Below, in pieces: positions 1-7,483 of a stretch of 64,000 nucleotides of DNA (positions within the stretch are counted from its first letter, which is position 1; the number at the start of each line of letters is the position of its first letter). The notes below the pieces were generated by a model, which saw only the letters and a program-made list of their open reading frames with translations, did not search any database and was not told the origin of the DNA. The DNA comes from Acidimicrobiales bacterium. GTDB taxonomy: Bacteria; Actinomycetota; Acidimicrobiia; Acidimicrobiales; AC-14. The stretch lies in NCBI GenBank assembly GCA_025463925.1, contig JAODBK010000049.1:1-64000 (forward strand), written 5' to 3'. Position numbers and translations under genes: made by a program.

Positions 1-286
1 CTTCGTCCAGGCAACGCGGGACCACCTGGCGCGGATCGGTGATGCCGTGCACCCGAGCAACGCCCGACGAGCGCAGTGTGCGCTCGAGCAGCGTCACGTT
101 CGTCTCCTCATCGTCGACGATCAGCACCATGGCCTCGGCCAGCGCCGAGGGGACGGCGGTGGCGAGTGGCGGCGCCGAGCGGGGGCTCAACGATGCCGCC
201 GTGTCGGGATCGCCGTCATCGCCCGGTCCGTGCGCCGAGGGCGGTGGTGCGTCCCCGTCACCCCGCCCGGCTTCCTGACCGACCAT
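1..286 (-). CDS. Response regulator, N-terminal part (cut by left edge)
   Basis: The reverse strand reads a receiver-domain N-terminus: from an ATG at 130 it gives MVLIVDDEETNVTLLERTLR, with the acidic DD pair and hydrophobic beta-1 strand of REC domains. The frame stays open upstream to an ATG at 286, which adds a Pro/Ala/Gly/Asp-rich leader of 52 residues. That start has AGGA about 11 nt upstream, so 286 is plausible, but 130 cannot be excluded. The gene starts about 48 bp after the stop of the hybrid kinase gene on the same strand, so the two probably form one operon and the regulator may be its phosphorelay partner. The effector domain lies outside the window, so the output (for example HD-GYP, GGDEF or kinase) is unknown. 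Confidence 0.75.
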   Translation of the reverse strand, partial: MVGQEAGRGDGDAPPPSAHGPGDDGDPDTAASLSPRSAPPLATAVPSALAEAMVLIVDDEETNVTLLERTLRSSGVARVHGITDPRQVVPRCLDE

Positions 287-334
287 CGACCCGAGAGTTC
301 CTGCCGTGACTGGGAGAAGTTCGCTTTGTCTCCG

Positions 335-1924
335 TCAAGGCCGGTCGCTGCCACCGACGTACTGGTCGATGATCGTGAGCAACTGCATCACGTCGATCGG
401 TTTCGTGAGGTACGCGGCGGCACCCATGGCCAGCAGGTGATCGATCTGACGAAGCGTGGCGTCGGCGCTGAGGATCACGACGGGGATGTCTTCCGTGCGT
501 GGGTCGCTCCGCAATATCGTGAGGATGGTCTCGCCGGAGATGTCCGGGAGATGCAGGTCGAGGGCGATGAGGTCGGGGCGCAGCTCTCGCGCCAAGTCCA
601 GGCCGAGGCGTCCGAGCATCGCCGACCGGAGGCGCAGCCCCGGTCGGCGGGTCAGCAGTCGCTCCAACAGCAAGGTGTTCGCGGAATTGTCCTCGATGTA
701 GAGCACGGTGCCCGAGACGTTGGCGTCGATGGCGTCGTGTCGACGACCCGAAACGTCGGCCCGACGGGCGGGCGCCTCACCCAGCGGCAGCTCCACCCAG
801 AATGTGCTGCCGCGCCCGAGGGTGCTGTCGGCCCCCACGCTCCCGCCCATGTGCTCGGCCAGGGCCTTGGAGTGAGCGAGGCCAAGGCCTGTGCCCTCCA
901 CGCTGGTCTGCTCGGCGCCGATGCGATCGAAGGGTTTGAACAGCCGGTCGAGCAGTTCTGCCGGAATGCCTCGGCCGTTGTCGACGACGGCGATTCGCAG
1001 CCAACCATCCCGGATCGCCGTGGACTCCACCGTTGCCACGCTTCCAGGCGGCGTGTACTTGATGGCGTTGGCGAGGTAGTTCACGAGCACTTGGTGCAGT
1101 CGGCGCCGATCGGCCATGACGTAGTCGTCGGCATCGCGGACGGAGGTCGCGCGCAGCGTGACACCCTGCGCGGTCGCCAACGGTCCCAGAAGGCTGAGCG
1201 CGTCGGCGACCGCGTCGCCGACGCGCACCGGTTCGACCGACATCGACACCGCGCCACTCTCGATGCGGGCGATGTCCAGCACTTCGTCGATCAGCCCGAG
1301 CAGGTGCCGGCCGGACAGGAGGATCTGTCGCACCGAGTCACTTTGGTCGCCTTCCAATTGGTCGAGCTCGAGCAGTTGGCCGAAGCCGAGGATCGCGTTC
1401 AACGGTGTGCGAAGCTCGTGGCTCATCTGCGAGAGAAACTCGCTCTTCGCCATGTTGGCGGCTTCGGCAGCGGCGCGGGCTTCCTCGGCGCTGGCCCGCG
1501 CGGCCTCGGCTTCGTGGTGGGCTTCCTCCAATGCATGTCGTGCCGCGCGCTGCTCGGTGACGTCGCGAGCGGTGCCATAAACCAGGCCCGTTTCGGGATC
1601 GAGATCAGCGTTCCAGTCCATCCAGTGGACACCGCCGCCGATGTCGACGTAGCGGTTCTCGAAGGTGATGGTTCGATGGCCGACGTCGTCGAACTCGCGC
1701 GTGTTCTCCTCTGTCGACGCGTCGCGGTCGTCGGGATGGACGAACTCGCTCCACGGATTCGCGAGGATGACGTCTTTCGACACACCGAGCAGGCGAGCGA
1801 GCGCCGAGTTGACGCGTTCGAATCGACCTTCTGGGCCGGTGACGACCATCACGTCGACCGCCAGCTCGAAGAACCGCTCGAAATCGATCTCCCGGGCTGA
1901 CTCGCCAGGCTGCTCGGATGTCAT
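335..1924 (-). CDS. Hybrid sensor histidine kinase (PAS-HisKA-HATPase-REC)
   Basis: This 529-residue cytoplasmic sensor kinase has no membrane segment. An N-terminal PAS domain (about residues 10-125) is followed by an Ala/Glu-rich coiled linker (about 130-160). The HisKA box carries the phosphoacceptor His in FLSQMSHELRTPLNAILGF (about 165-185). The HATPase domain has N (NYLANAIKYTP), G1 (DNGRGIP) and G2 (GTGLGLAHSK) boxes. A C-terminal receiver holds the likely phospho-Asp in ALDLHLPDISG and a TKP lysine motif near the end. The ATG at 1924 has GGGAGGG a few bases upstream. A response regulator follows on the same strand, which suggests a His-Asp relay. The stimulus is unknown; PAS domains of this type often bind a small ligand or sense redox state. 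Confident for family, not for signal. Confidence 0.93.
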   Translation of the reverse strand: MTSEQPGESAREIDFERFFELAVDVMVVTGPEGRFERVNSALARLLGVSKDVILANPWSEFVHPDDRDASTEENTREFDDVGHRTITFENRYVDIGGGVHWMDWNADLDPETGLVYGTARDVTEQRAARHALEEAHHEAEAARASAEEARAAAEAANMAKSEFLSQMSHELRTPLNAILGFGQLLELDQLEGDQSDSVRQILLSGRHLLGLIDEVLDIARIESGAVSMSVEPVRVGDAVADALSLLGPLATAQGVTLRATSVRDADDYVMADRRRLHQVLVNYLANAIKYTPPGSVATVESTAIRDGWLRIAVVDNGRGIPAELLDRLFKPFDRIGAEQTSVEGTGLGLAHSKALAEHMGGSVGADSTLGRGSTFWVELPLGEAPARRADVSGRRHDAIDANVSGTVLYIEDNSANTLLLERLLTRRPGLRLRSAMLGRLGLDLARELRPDLIALDLHLPDISGETILTILRSDPRTEDIPVVILSADATLRQIDHLLAMGAAAYLTKPIDVMQLLTIIDQYVGGSDRP

Positions 1925-2305
1925 CTGCCCTCCCGACCGCTGATGACCGAATCAGTGTCGCACCGCGGTCGCGGCGCGGCGCGTCATCCACGCCATGTCC
2001 ATGGACAGCCACGATTACCGCGCGGTGAGTCGGCCGATTCGCGATCGCCGTCGCAGCGCTCGTCACGGCCTCGTGTACTTCGCCGCAGCACGAGGACTCA
2101 CTCTCTTCGCCGAGTGCCCGGCACGCCAGGCTGATGTGATCTCGACGGCGACGCCTCGAATAGGGCCCGGACCGGGTCGGCTACGAACAGCCTGGTACGC
2201 CGCCGGCGCCGGGTTGGCTGAGCCATTATCGAAACGTGTCTCGGACGATCCGACTTCGCAGCGGCCGAGTCAGACGACCGCATGAGCTCGTGGATCGAGA
2301 CGCGC
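1925..2305. other. Intergenic region, no gene seen
   Basis: About 380 bp between two minus-strand genes. The open frames here have no recognisable domain or convincing ribosome site and look like GC-driven shadows. A perfect 12-bp palindrome TGTCCATGGACA lies at 1996-2007, about 75 bp upstream of the hybrid kinase start. It could be a regulator site, but nothing supports this beyond its symmetry. Confidence 0.5.
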
Positions 2306-3187
2306 TCAGGCTTGGACGAGCGTGTTGCCTAGCCGCAAAGCCATGAGCTCCACGGCGTCCGGCAGATAAGGACCGCTCGACGAGACCAGTCCTGCGGCCG
2401 CCGACGGCCACGCCACCGTGACGCCTTGGAGGACGAAAGGTTTGGCGAACCAGCCCCATTCGGCCCCGACGAAGCAGAGCAGTGGATGCACCGGCACGCC
2501 AGGCAAGTCATCACCAAGGGCCTGGCGCACGACCTCGACCTGCTTGGCCATTGCGACAACAAGCTTGGTGCAGTCCCGTCGTCCGACGTAGAGGCGCTCG
2601 TCGGCCGTGAACCACCCGCCTACGTCCTTCTTGGCCACCTGCCCCGAGTAACGCTTCGCATCGATCACCCAGACGCCGGAGGGGGCAATCGCAATGTGGT
2701 CAATGTTGGCCCGTGATCCCGGAACACGCCGATCGTGGAGCGCGACGACGCCTGCATGGCCGATCGCGTCCAGCGCGGCACCGACCCGGCGCTCACCTTC
2801 GGCTCCTTGAAGCCACGCTTTCGTTGATTGGGGATCATCGCTCAGCGCAAGGATCAAACCGCCGACCCGAGGATGTCGCGAGCGGATTGCGGCCTCTCTC
2901 TTGGCCAGCCGACGCCGACCCTCTCGGTCTGCCGAGCTTCCCGCGCCCGCGTGTAACGACAGATCAGATTCGACCGCCGGACTGGCGTCGGCCGGCGGGT
3001 TGGACGACCGCACGATTGTTCCTTCACCGCCGCCAGTGATCGCGGCTTCGGCTTCGGGATCGCCGCACTGCGGGCACCGAAGCGTCTTGGTGTCGGTCTC
3101 CCACCACGCGTCGGATCGTGCCTGGATCGCCGCACGGCACATCGCGCAGGTCCCGGAGTAACGGACACGAATGAGTCGTGCAGTCAC
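2306..3187 (-). CDS. NERD-domain protein with N-terminal zinc ribbon
   Basis: The protein is about 293 residues. The N-terminus has two CxxC pairs (CAMC near residue 13 and CPQCG near 38), which suggests a small zinc ribbon. After a polar linker, residues about 130-250 form a NERD (nuclease-related) domain: GAEGERRVGAALDAIG, then ANIDHIAIAPSGVWVIDAK with the Asp and Lys spacing typical of the restriction-endonuclease-like core. The family is predicted to process DNA, but its biological role is poorly defined. The GTG at 3187 is preferred over a TTG two codons upstream; neither has a clear Shine-Dalgarno. It stands alone, with gaps of about 380-400 bp on both sides. Confident for the domain; function inferred. 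Confidence 0.85.
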   Translation of the reverse strand: MTARLIRVRYSGTCAMCRAAIQARSDAWWETDTKTLRCPQCGDPEAEAAITGGGEGTIVRSSNPPADASPAVESDLSLHAGAGSSADREGRRRLAKREAAIRSRHPRVGGLILALSDDPQSTKAWLQGAEGERRVGAALDAIGHAGVVALHDRRVPGSRANIDHIAIAPSGVWVIDAKRYSGQVAKKDVGGWFTADERLYVGRRDCTKLVVAMAKQVEVVRQALGDDLPGVPVHPLLCFVGAEWGWFAKPFVLQGVTVAWPSAAAGLVSSSGPYLPDAVELMALRLGNTLVQA

Positions 3188-3193
3188 GGTCAA

Positions 3194-3591
3194 AGTGTCG
3201 CGCTAGTCGCCAACCAGGTGAGTCGGCCCAAGCGTCGCCTGCGGTCGCTCTCGCGCAAGGCAGCTTGCCAAGCACCGTTCGTAGACGTTCCGCCGAGGCT
3301 TCACGGGGGGCGATTGCCCTCTCGATCCGCGCCCGCTCGGCTTCATCGATCCCAGTGGCTCGACTAGTTTGCGGCTCCTCGGCGCCACTGGGATCTCCGG
3401 CGGCTGCGCCGCCTCTTCGGCGAGGACGGCTGCGCCTTCGTGAACGTCGAGGCTCACTTGGTGCTCATTTCTCCCAAGCGTCGTCGGCGCTCGACATGAA
3501 ACTTGATGCCCTCGGTCGATCTCGGTCACGGCGGTCGCAATGTCGTCCGGCCTCGAGCCCGATCCATTCATGGACACTCTGTTGCCGATCT
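3194..3591. other. Intergenic region with short coding-like remnants
   Basis: About 400 bp without a convincing gene between the NERD gene and the end of the MerR gene. The reverse strand has short stretches that read like decayed coding sequence, for example DEAERARIERAI around 3340-3310, but every frame is broken within about 60 codons. A strong inverted repeat (3348-3395) lies inside. This could be the scar of a small lost gene or of a mobile element. Confidence 0.4.
3348..3395. repeat. 12-bp perfect inverted repeat, 24-nt loop
   Basis: GATCCCAGTGGC at 3348-3359 is matched exactly in inverted orientation by GCCACTGGGATC at 3384-3395. The transcript would form a stable 12-bp hairpin with a 24-nt loop. 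There is no T-run after either arm, so it is not a classic intrinsic terminator, although it lies about 200 bp beyond the end of the MerR gene. It could also be a remnant of transposon ends or a regulatory hairpin. Confidence 0.7.
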
Positions 3592-4047
3592 TCAGCGCCC
3601 GACCGCTTTCACGGCCCCGAGCTCGGCCACCCGCTCGCGATAGACCGCCTCCTTCTCCTCGAGGTCGCCGAGGAAGGCCTCGAGGACGGCGAGGCGCTCC
3701 TGGACTTGCGCCTGCATCTGATGGTTGAGCGCCACCGCCTCGTCGAGCATCTCCCGGCGGCGCTTCGTCGAGATGCCCCGCGCCGCCTCGTGGCGCAGTG
3801 CCGTCAACCGGTCCTCGGCGTTGAGGATCACGCCGATCTTGTCGAGGTCGAAGCCCATCACGTTTCTGAGCTCGAGGATCCGCAGCAAACGGACGACATC
3901 GGCTTCGGAGTACCGGCGGCTGCCGCCGGGTGACGCGCCGGCCGGCGCGAGGAGCCCCAGCTCCTGGTAGTACCGAAGCGTCCGGGTCGTCACGCCGGCG
4001 CGCTGGGCGACGTCGCCGATGCGGTAGGGCGCTTCTCCGGCGCTCAT
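3592..4047 (-). CDS. MerR-family transcriptional regulator
   Basis: A 151-residue regulator with an N-terminal winged helix-turn-helix typical of MerR: YRIGDVAQRAGVTTRTLRYY, then GGSRRYSEADVVRLLRILEL. A long dimerisation helix follows (about residues 80-145), rich in Glu, Arg and Leu. There is no large ligand domain, so the effector is unclear. The ATG at 4047 overlaps the stop of the upstream MFS exporter gene (ATGA), so translation is probably coupled. That pairing suggests the regulator senses a substrate of the exporter. A 44-bp near-symmetric dyad in front of the exporter gene is the obvious operator candidate, which would make the circuit autoregulatory. An ATG four codons upstream is possible but lies inside the exporter frame. 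Confidence 0.93.
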   Translation of the reverse strand: MSAGEAPYRIGDVAQRAGVTTRTLRYYQELGLLAPAGASPGGSRRYSEADVVRLLRILELRNVMGFDLDKIGVILNAEDRLTALRHEAARGISTKRRREMLDEAVALNHQMQAQVQERLAVLEAFLGDLEEKEAVYRERVAELGAVKAVGR

Positions 4048-5819
4048 GCTGGCACCCACTCTTCCAGGTCCGGGGCATCACCCGGCGCAGCATCGGGATC
4101 GGTCGGCGCGCCGAACGGGCCGACCGGGTGGCGATCGCGCTCGGCGGTGTCGCCATGGACGTACTTGGCACCCCGCGCCCAGGAAGCAGCCGCCGCAATG
4201 AGGCACATCACCAGGGACGCCGAGAAGGCGATGCGCAGACCCGTCATGAACGGCTGGCTGATGAGGTGGGGGAAGTACGTCTTGCCGGTGATCGTGCGCC
4301 ACTGGGCCTGGGTGACGCCCGCCCGGGCCGGGCTCCCGAGCAGCTTCTGCATCGGGTTGTAACCGAGGAAGGCCGCGAAGAGGCTGCCGACCGGCGGCGC
4401 CTGGGAGATCTGCGTCGCCGTCGCCGCCGGAACACCGTTGGCCCGCAGCGATGCGTCCATCGTGTGCGGGAGTGTCGAGGACAGTCCGACGATCATCAGC
4501 GAGAAGAACACGCCGACCGACAAGACCATGCCGGTGTTCTGGAACGTCGCCCGCATGCCGGATGCCGCGCCGCGGCGGTCGGGCGGCGCGGCATTCATGA
4601 TCCCCGTCATGTTGGGCGCCGCGAACAGGCCCATGCCGATCCCGTTCGCCAGCAGCAGCAGCCCGAAGACCGGGAAGCCGAAGTTCGCCGGCAGGAGCAT
4701 GAGGAGGCCGAAGGTGGTTGCCGCCACCACCATGCCACCGGTGGCGAACGGCCGAGCGCCGTAGCGGTCGGACAGCCACCCTGACACCGGGCCGGCGAGC
4801 AGGAAGCCGCCGGTGAGCGGGAGCATGTAGATCCCCGCCCACAGCGGCGTGCGCTCGAAGCTGTAGCCGTGCAGCGGCAACCAGATGCCCTGCAGCCAGA
4901 TGATCAGCATGAACTGGAGCCCGCCGCGTCCGATCGACGACAGCAGGCTGGCGACGTTCCCCATGGTGAAGGCCCGGATCCCGAACAGCTCGAGATGGAA
5001 CATTGGATCCTCGGCTCGCCGTTCGACGAACGCGAACACGACGAGGATGGCCGCGCCGCCGATGAGCTCGCACAGCACCCAGGGGCCGGTCCAGCCCATC
5101 GAGTGGCCGCCGTGGGGCATGAGGCCATAGGTGAGGCCGACGAGGATCATCACCAGCCCGACCCCGAAGGTCACATTGCCCCACCAGTCGATGCGCGCCC
5201 GGGTCTTCGTGCCGACTTCGCGCAACTTGAGATAGGCCCACACCGTCCCGAAGACGCCGATCGGCACGTTGATCCAGAACACTGCCCGCCAGTCGATGTC
5301 GGCCAGCACCCCGCCGGCGATCAGCCCGATGAACGATCCGGCGATGCCCGCGATGACGCTGATGCCGATGGCGAGTCCCCGCTCCTCGACGGGGAAGGCG
5401 TCGGTGAGGATCGCCATCGAGTTCGCGGTGAGCAACGCGCCGCCGATGCCCTGCACGACGCGCCACACGATCAGCCACATCGCGCCCCGCCCCCCGTACC
5501 AGGGACATAGAGACAGCGCGAGTGACGCCGCGCTGAACACCGCGAACCCCGCGTTGTACATCCGGACGCGGCCGAAGATGTCGCCGAGCCGCCCGAACGT
5601 CACGACGAGGACCGCGGTCACCACGAGGTACCCCATCAGCATCCAGAGCAGGTAGCCGATGTTCGCCGGTTGGAGCGGGTCGAGGCGGATCCCGCGAAAG
5701 ATCGCCGGCAGCGAGATCAACACGATGGACGAGTCGAGCGCCGCCATGAACACCCCGAGGGTGGTGTTCGACAAGGCGGTCCACTTGTAGCGGTCGGCGG
5801 TTGGCGCGGTGGGGGACAC
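4044..5819 (-). CDS. MFS drug exporter, DHA2 (14-TM, EmrB/QacA-like)
   Basis: A membrane exporter of 591 residues, within the usual range for 14-helix DHA2 transporters. TM1 carries the conserved FMAALDSSIVLISLPAI segment. Motif A appears as GRLGDIFGRVRMY. Motif C (antiporter) appears as GIGGALLTANSMAILTDAFP. A second motif-A-like loop is SGWLSDRYGARPF. The C-terminal cytoplasmic tail is Asp/Pro rich. It should expel hydrophobic or cationic compounds using the proton gradient. GTG at 5819 is chosen because GGAG lies 5 nt upstream (TCGGAGCAGCTGTG). A TTG at 5855 would extend the frame but falls inside the 44-bp dyad. It sits between a MarR gene (upstream) and a MerR gene (overlapping downstream), so two regulators may converge on it. 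Confidence 0.93.
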   Translation of the reverse strand: MSPTAPTADRYKWTALSNTTLGVFMAALDSSIVLISLPAIFRGIRLDPLQPANIGYLLWMLMGYLVVTAVLVVTFGRLGDIFGRVRMYNAGFAVFSAASLALSLCPWYGGRGAMWLIVWRVVQGIGGALLTANSMAILTDAFPVEERGLAIGISVIAGIAGSFIGLIAGGVLADIDWRAVFWINVPIGVFGTVWAYLKLREVGTKTRARIDWWGNVTFGVGLVMILVGLTYGLMPHGGHSMGWTGPWVLCELIGGAAILVVFAFVERRAEDPMFHLELFGIRAFTMGNVASLLSSIGRGGLQFMLIIWLQGIWLPLHGYSFERTPLWAGIYMLPLTGGFLLAGPVSGWLSDRYGARPFATGGMVVAATTFGLLMLLPANFGFPVFGLLLLANGIGMGLFAAPNMTGIMNAAPPDRRGAASGMRATFQNTGMVLSVGVFFSLMIVGLSSTLPHTMDASLRANGVPAATATQISQAPPVGSLFAAFLGYNPMQKLLGSPARAGVTQAQWRTITGKTYFPHLISQPFMTGLRIAFSASLVMCLIAAAASWARGAKYVHGDTAERDRHPVGPFGAPTDPDAAPGDAPDLEEWVPA

Positions 5820-5836
5820 AGCTGCTCCGAACGAAG

Positions 5837-5880
5837 TTGACGTTGGCGTGAACAATGGCCAATGTTTACGTCAACGTCAA
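5837..5880. promoter_or_regulatory. 44-bp near-perfect dyad, probable MerR operator
   Basis: Between the MarR stop and the MFS start, two 22-bp half-sites are inverted copies matching at 19 of 22 positions. Each half begins TTGACGTTG and contains CGT then AACA; the centre is TGGCCA. Two overlapping TTGACG -35-like hexamers lie on the reverse strand at 5880-5869. MerR-type regulators bind long dyads within promoters, and the TTGACGT/ACGTCAA style resembles operators I recall for some MerR members such as LiuR. It lies 18 bp upstream of the exporter start. Confidence 0.75.
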
Positions 5881-5923
5881 GTCCCGGGCCCCCGCGACAC
5901 GGTGGACATCGACGCGGTCACCG

Positions 5924-6397
5924 TCAGGTGCCGTTGTGGTGGCTCATGAGCTGCTCCACCAGCGACACGAACGCGGCGCGGTCCTCGGCCGAGAGTGGGG
6001 CGAGGAGATGCGCATTGACTTCGGCCGCGATCTTGTCGAGCCGACGAAGTGCGCTCCGCCCGCTGGTCGTGAGGCTCAGCGAATAACGGCGCCGGTCATC
6101 GACATCGCGCTCGCGGATGACGAAACCGGCCCGCTCGAGGATGTCGATGGCGCTGACCATGTCGCTCGGGTCGACACCCATGAGGTCGCTGATCTGCTTT
6201 TGAGAAGCCGGCTCGAGGCGAGCGACGCAGCTCATCACCCCGTAGGACGGCGGGCGCAATCCGGCCTCTGCCACCCACGGCTCTCGCGCGAGCCGTTCCT
6301 TGAAGAGTCGACGCGAGATGGCGGCCAGCCCGGCGACCGACACCGGGAGGCGTTCGGACTTGCGTGGGGGACTGGCAGTGTGACGGGCAGCTCCCAC
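5924..6397 (-). CDS. MarR-family transcriptional regulator
   Basis: A 157-residue winged-helix regulator. The recognition region reads EPASQKQISDLMGVDPSDMV (about residues 65-84), followed by the wing RDVDDRRRYSLSLTTSGR, the hallmark DxRRx(F/Y)xLxLT pattern of MarR. N- and C-terminal helices would form the dimer. The GTG at 6397 is preceded by TAGACT and 6 nt, which suggests a leaderless transcript. It is divergent from the DrrAB-like exporter starting at 6478 and lies upstream of the MFS exporter on its own strand, so it may repress either or both. A 6+6 bp inverted repeat in the shared promoter is its likely binding site. MarR proteins typically release DNA when bound by small phenolic or hydrophobic compounds. 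Confidence 0.92.
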   Translation of the reverse strand: MGAARHTASPPRKSERLPVSVAGLAAISRRLFKERLAREPWVAEAGLRPPSYGVMSCVARLEPASQKQISDLMGVDPSDMVSAIDILERAGFVIRERDVDDRRRYSLSLTTSGRSALRRLDKIAAEVNAHLLAPLSAEDRAAFVSLVEQLMSHHNGT

Positions 6398-6413
6398 ACC
6401 CGCAGTCTAGGGT

Positions 6414-6444
6414 GGTAGCGCCAAGAATTGCTACCTCCTATGAT
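6414..6444. promoter_or_regulatory. Divergent promoter with inverted repeat (MarR site)
   Basis: The inverted repeat GGTAGC-N10-GCTACC spans 6414-6435. Immediately after it on the plus strand is TATGAT (6439-6444), a 5/6 match to the -10 consensus. It is followed by the strong ribosome site GGAGAGGAGGG before the ATG at 6478. The repeat therefore covers the -35 area of the ABC operon and also lies upstream of the -10-like TAGACT of the MarR gene. A MarR dimer bound here could repress both directions. Confidence 0.6.
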
Positions 6445-6477
6445 GGGGAGTTCCCAGCACTCGGGAGAGGAGGGCGC

Positions 6478-7479
6478 ATGACCGAACTGCAGCGTGATGG
6501 GCAAGCCGCGGTGTCCGTGCGAGGGCTCCAGAAGCGCTACGGCGATCTCGTGGCGGTTCGCGGCGTCGACTTCGAGGTGGCACCGGGCGAGACCTTCGGA
6601 TTCCTCGGGCCGAATGGCGCCGGAAAGTCGACGACCATCGGGATGCTGTGCACCCTGGTCGAGCCGACCGGCGGCATGGCACTGGTGGCCGGCCACGATG
6701 TCGTGAGGGCGCGGGGCGACGTCCGGCGCAACATCGGGCTGGTGTTCCAGGACACCACCCTCGACCTCTATCTCACCGCCGAGCAGAACATGCGCTTCCA
6801 CGCCGAGCTGTACGGAGTCCCGCGCGATCTCCTCGGTGATCGGATGCACCAGGTGCTCGACATGGTGGGTCTCTGGGAGCGCCGGTCCAGCCGGGTCAAC
6901 ACCTTCTCGGGCGGGATGAAGCGGCGCCTCGAGATCGCCCGAGGCCTGTTGCACTCACCCCGGGTGCTGTTCCTCGACGAGCCGACCGTCGGGCTCGACC
7001 CGCAGACGAGGGCATCGATCTGGGCCTACATCCACGAGCTGCGCCAGCAGGAGGACATCACCATCTTCCTCACGACGCACTACATGGACGAGGCCGAGCA
7101 CTGCGATCGCATTGCCATCATCGACCAGGGCGCGATCGTCGTGCTCGATTCGCCCGAGGCTCTCAAGGCGAGCGTCGGGAAGGACCGTGTCCAGATCCGC
7201 ACTGCGAACGATCCGCAGGCCATCGCCGAGCTCCGCGACCGTTTCGACATCGAAGCCTCGGTCCACGAAGGCGCGGTGACCTTCGCGGTCGCCGGCGGCG
7301 AGCAATTCATCCCGCGTCTGTTCGCCGAGCTGGGGGTACCCATCGAGTCGGTGAACGTGTCGCGGCCCTCGCTCGACGACGTGTTCCTGACCTACACCGG
7401 CCGCACCATCCGCGACGCCGAGGCCTCGAGCTCGGACCGGTTCCGGGCCAGCCCGTTCGCGGCCGCGGCCCGGAGGTGA
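6478..7479 (+). CDS. ABC exporter ATP-binding protein (DrrA-like)
   Basis: A 333-residue ATPase subunit of a drug-type exporter. Walker A is GPNGAGKST (about residue 45), the Q-loop is VFQDTTLD, the signature is FSGGMKRRLEIARGL, Walker B is VLFLDEPTVGLDP and the H-loop is TTHYMDEAEHCD. The C-terminal extension of about 90 residues after the core fits the DrrA/CcmA-type family, where it contacts the permease. ATG 6478 has an excellent GGAGAGGAGGG ribosome site; longer frames from upstream starts would run through the promoter. The permease gene starts 4 bp after its stop. Expression is probably under the divergent MarR. The substrate is unknown; relatives export anthracyclines and lipids. Confidence 0.95.
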   Translation: MTELQRDGQAAVSVRGLQKRYGDLVAVRGVDFEVAPGETFGFLGPNGAGKSTTIGMLCTLVEPTGGMALVAGHDVVRARGDVRRNIGLVFQDTTLDLYLTAEQNMRFHAELYGVPRDLLGDRMHQVLDMVGLWERRSSRVNTFSGGMKRRLEIARGLLHSPRVLFLDEPTVGLDPQTRASIWAYIHELRQQEDITIFLTTHYMDEAEHCDRIAIIDQGAIVVLDSPEALKASVGKDRVQIRTANDPQAIAELRDRFDIEASVHEGAVTFAVAGGEQFIPRLFAELGVPIESVNVSRPSLDDVFLTYTGRTIRDAEASSSDRFRASPFAAAARR

Positions 7480-7483
7480 CGAG

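Noticed and set aside
47-1900. Long plus-strand frame of 617 codons antisense to the hybrid histidine kinase
   Set aside because: No domain, skewed composition and exact antisense relation to a clear PAS-HisKA-REC protein make it a GC-codon shadow.
1995-2285. 96-codon plus-strand frame in the 1925-2305 gap
   Set aside because: No ribosome site, no similarity to any family I know, and composition like random GC-rich DNA.
2306-3187. NERD protein as part of a defence island
   Set aside because: No helicase, nuclease, methylase or toxin partner on either side; gaps flank it on both sides.
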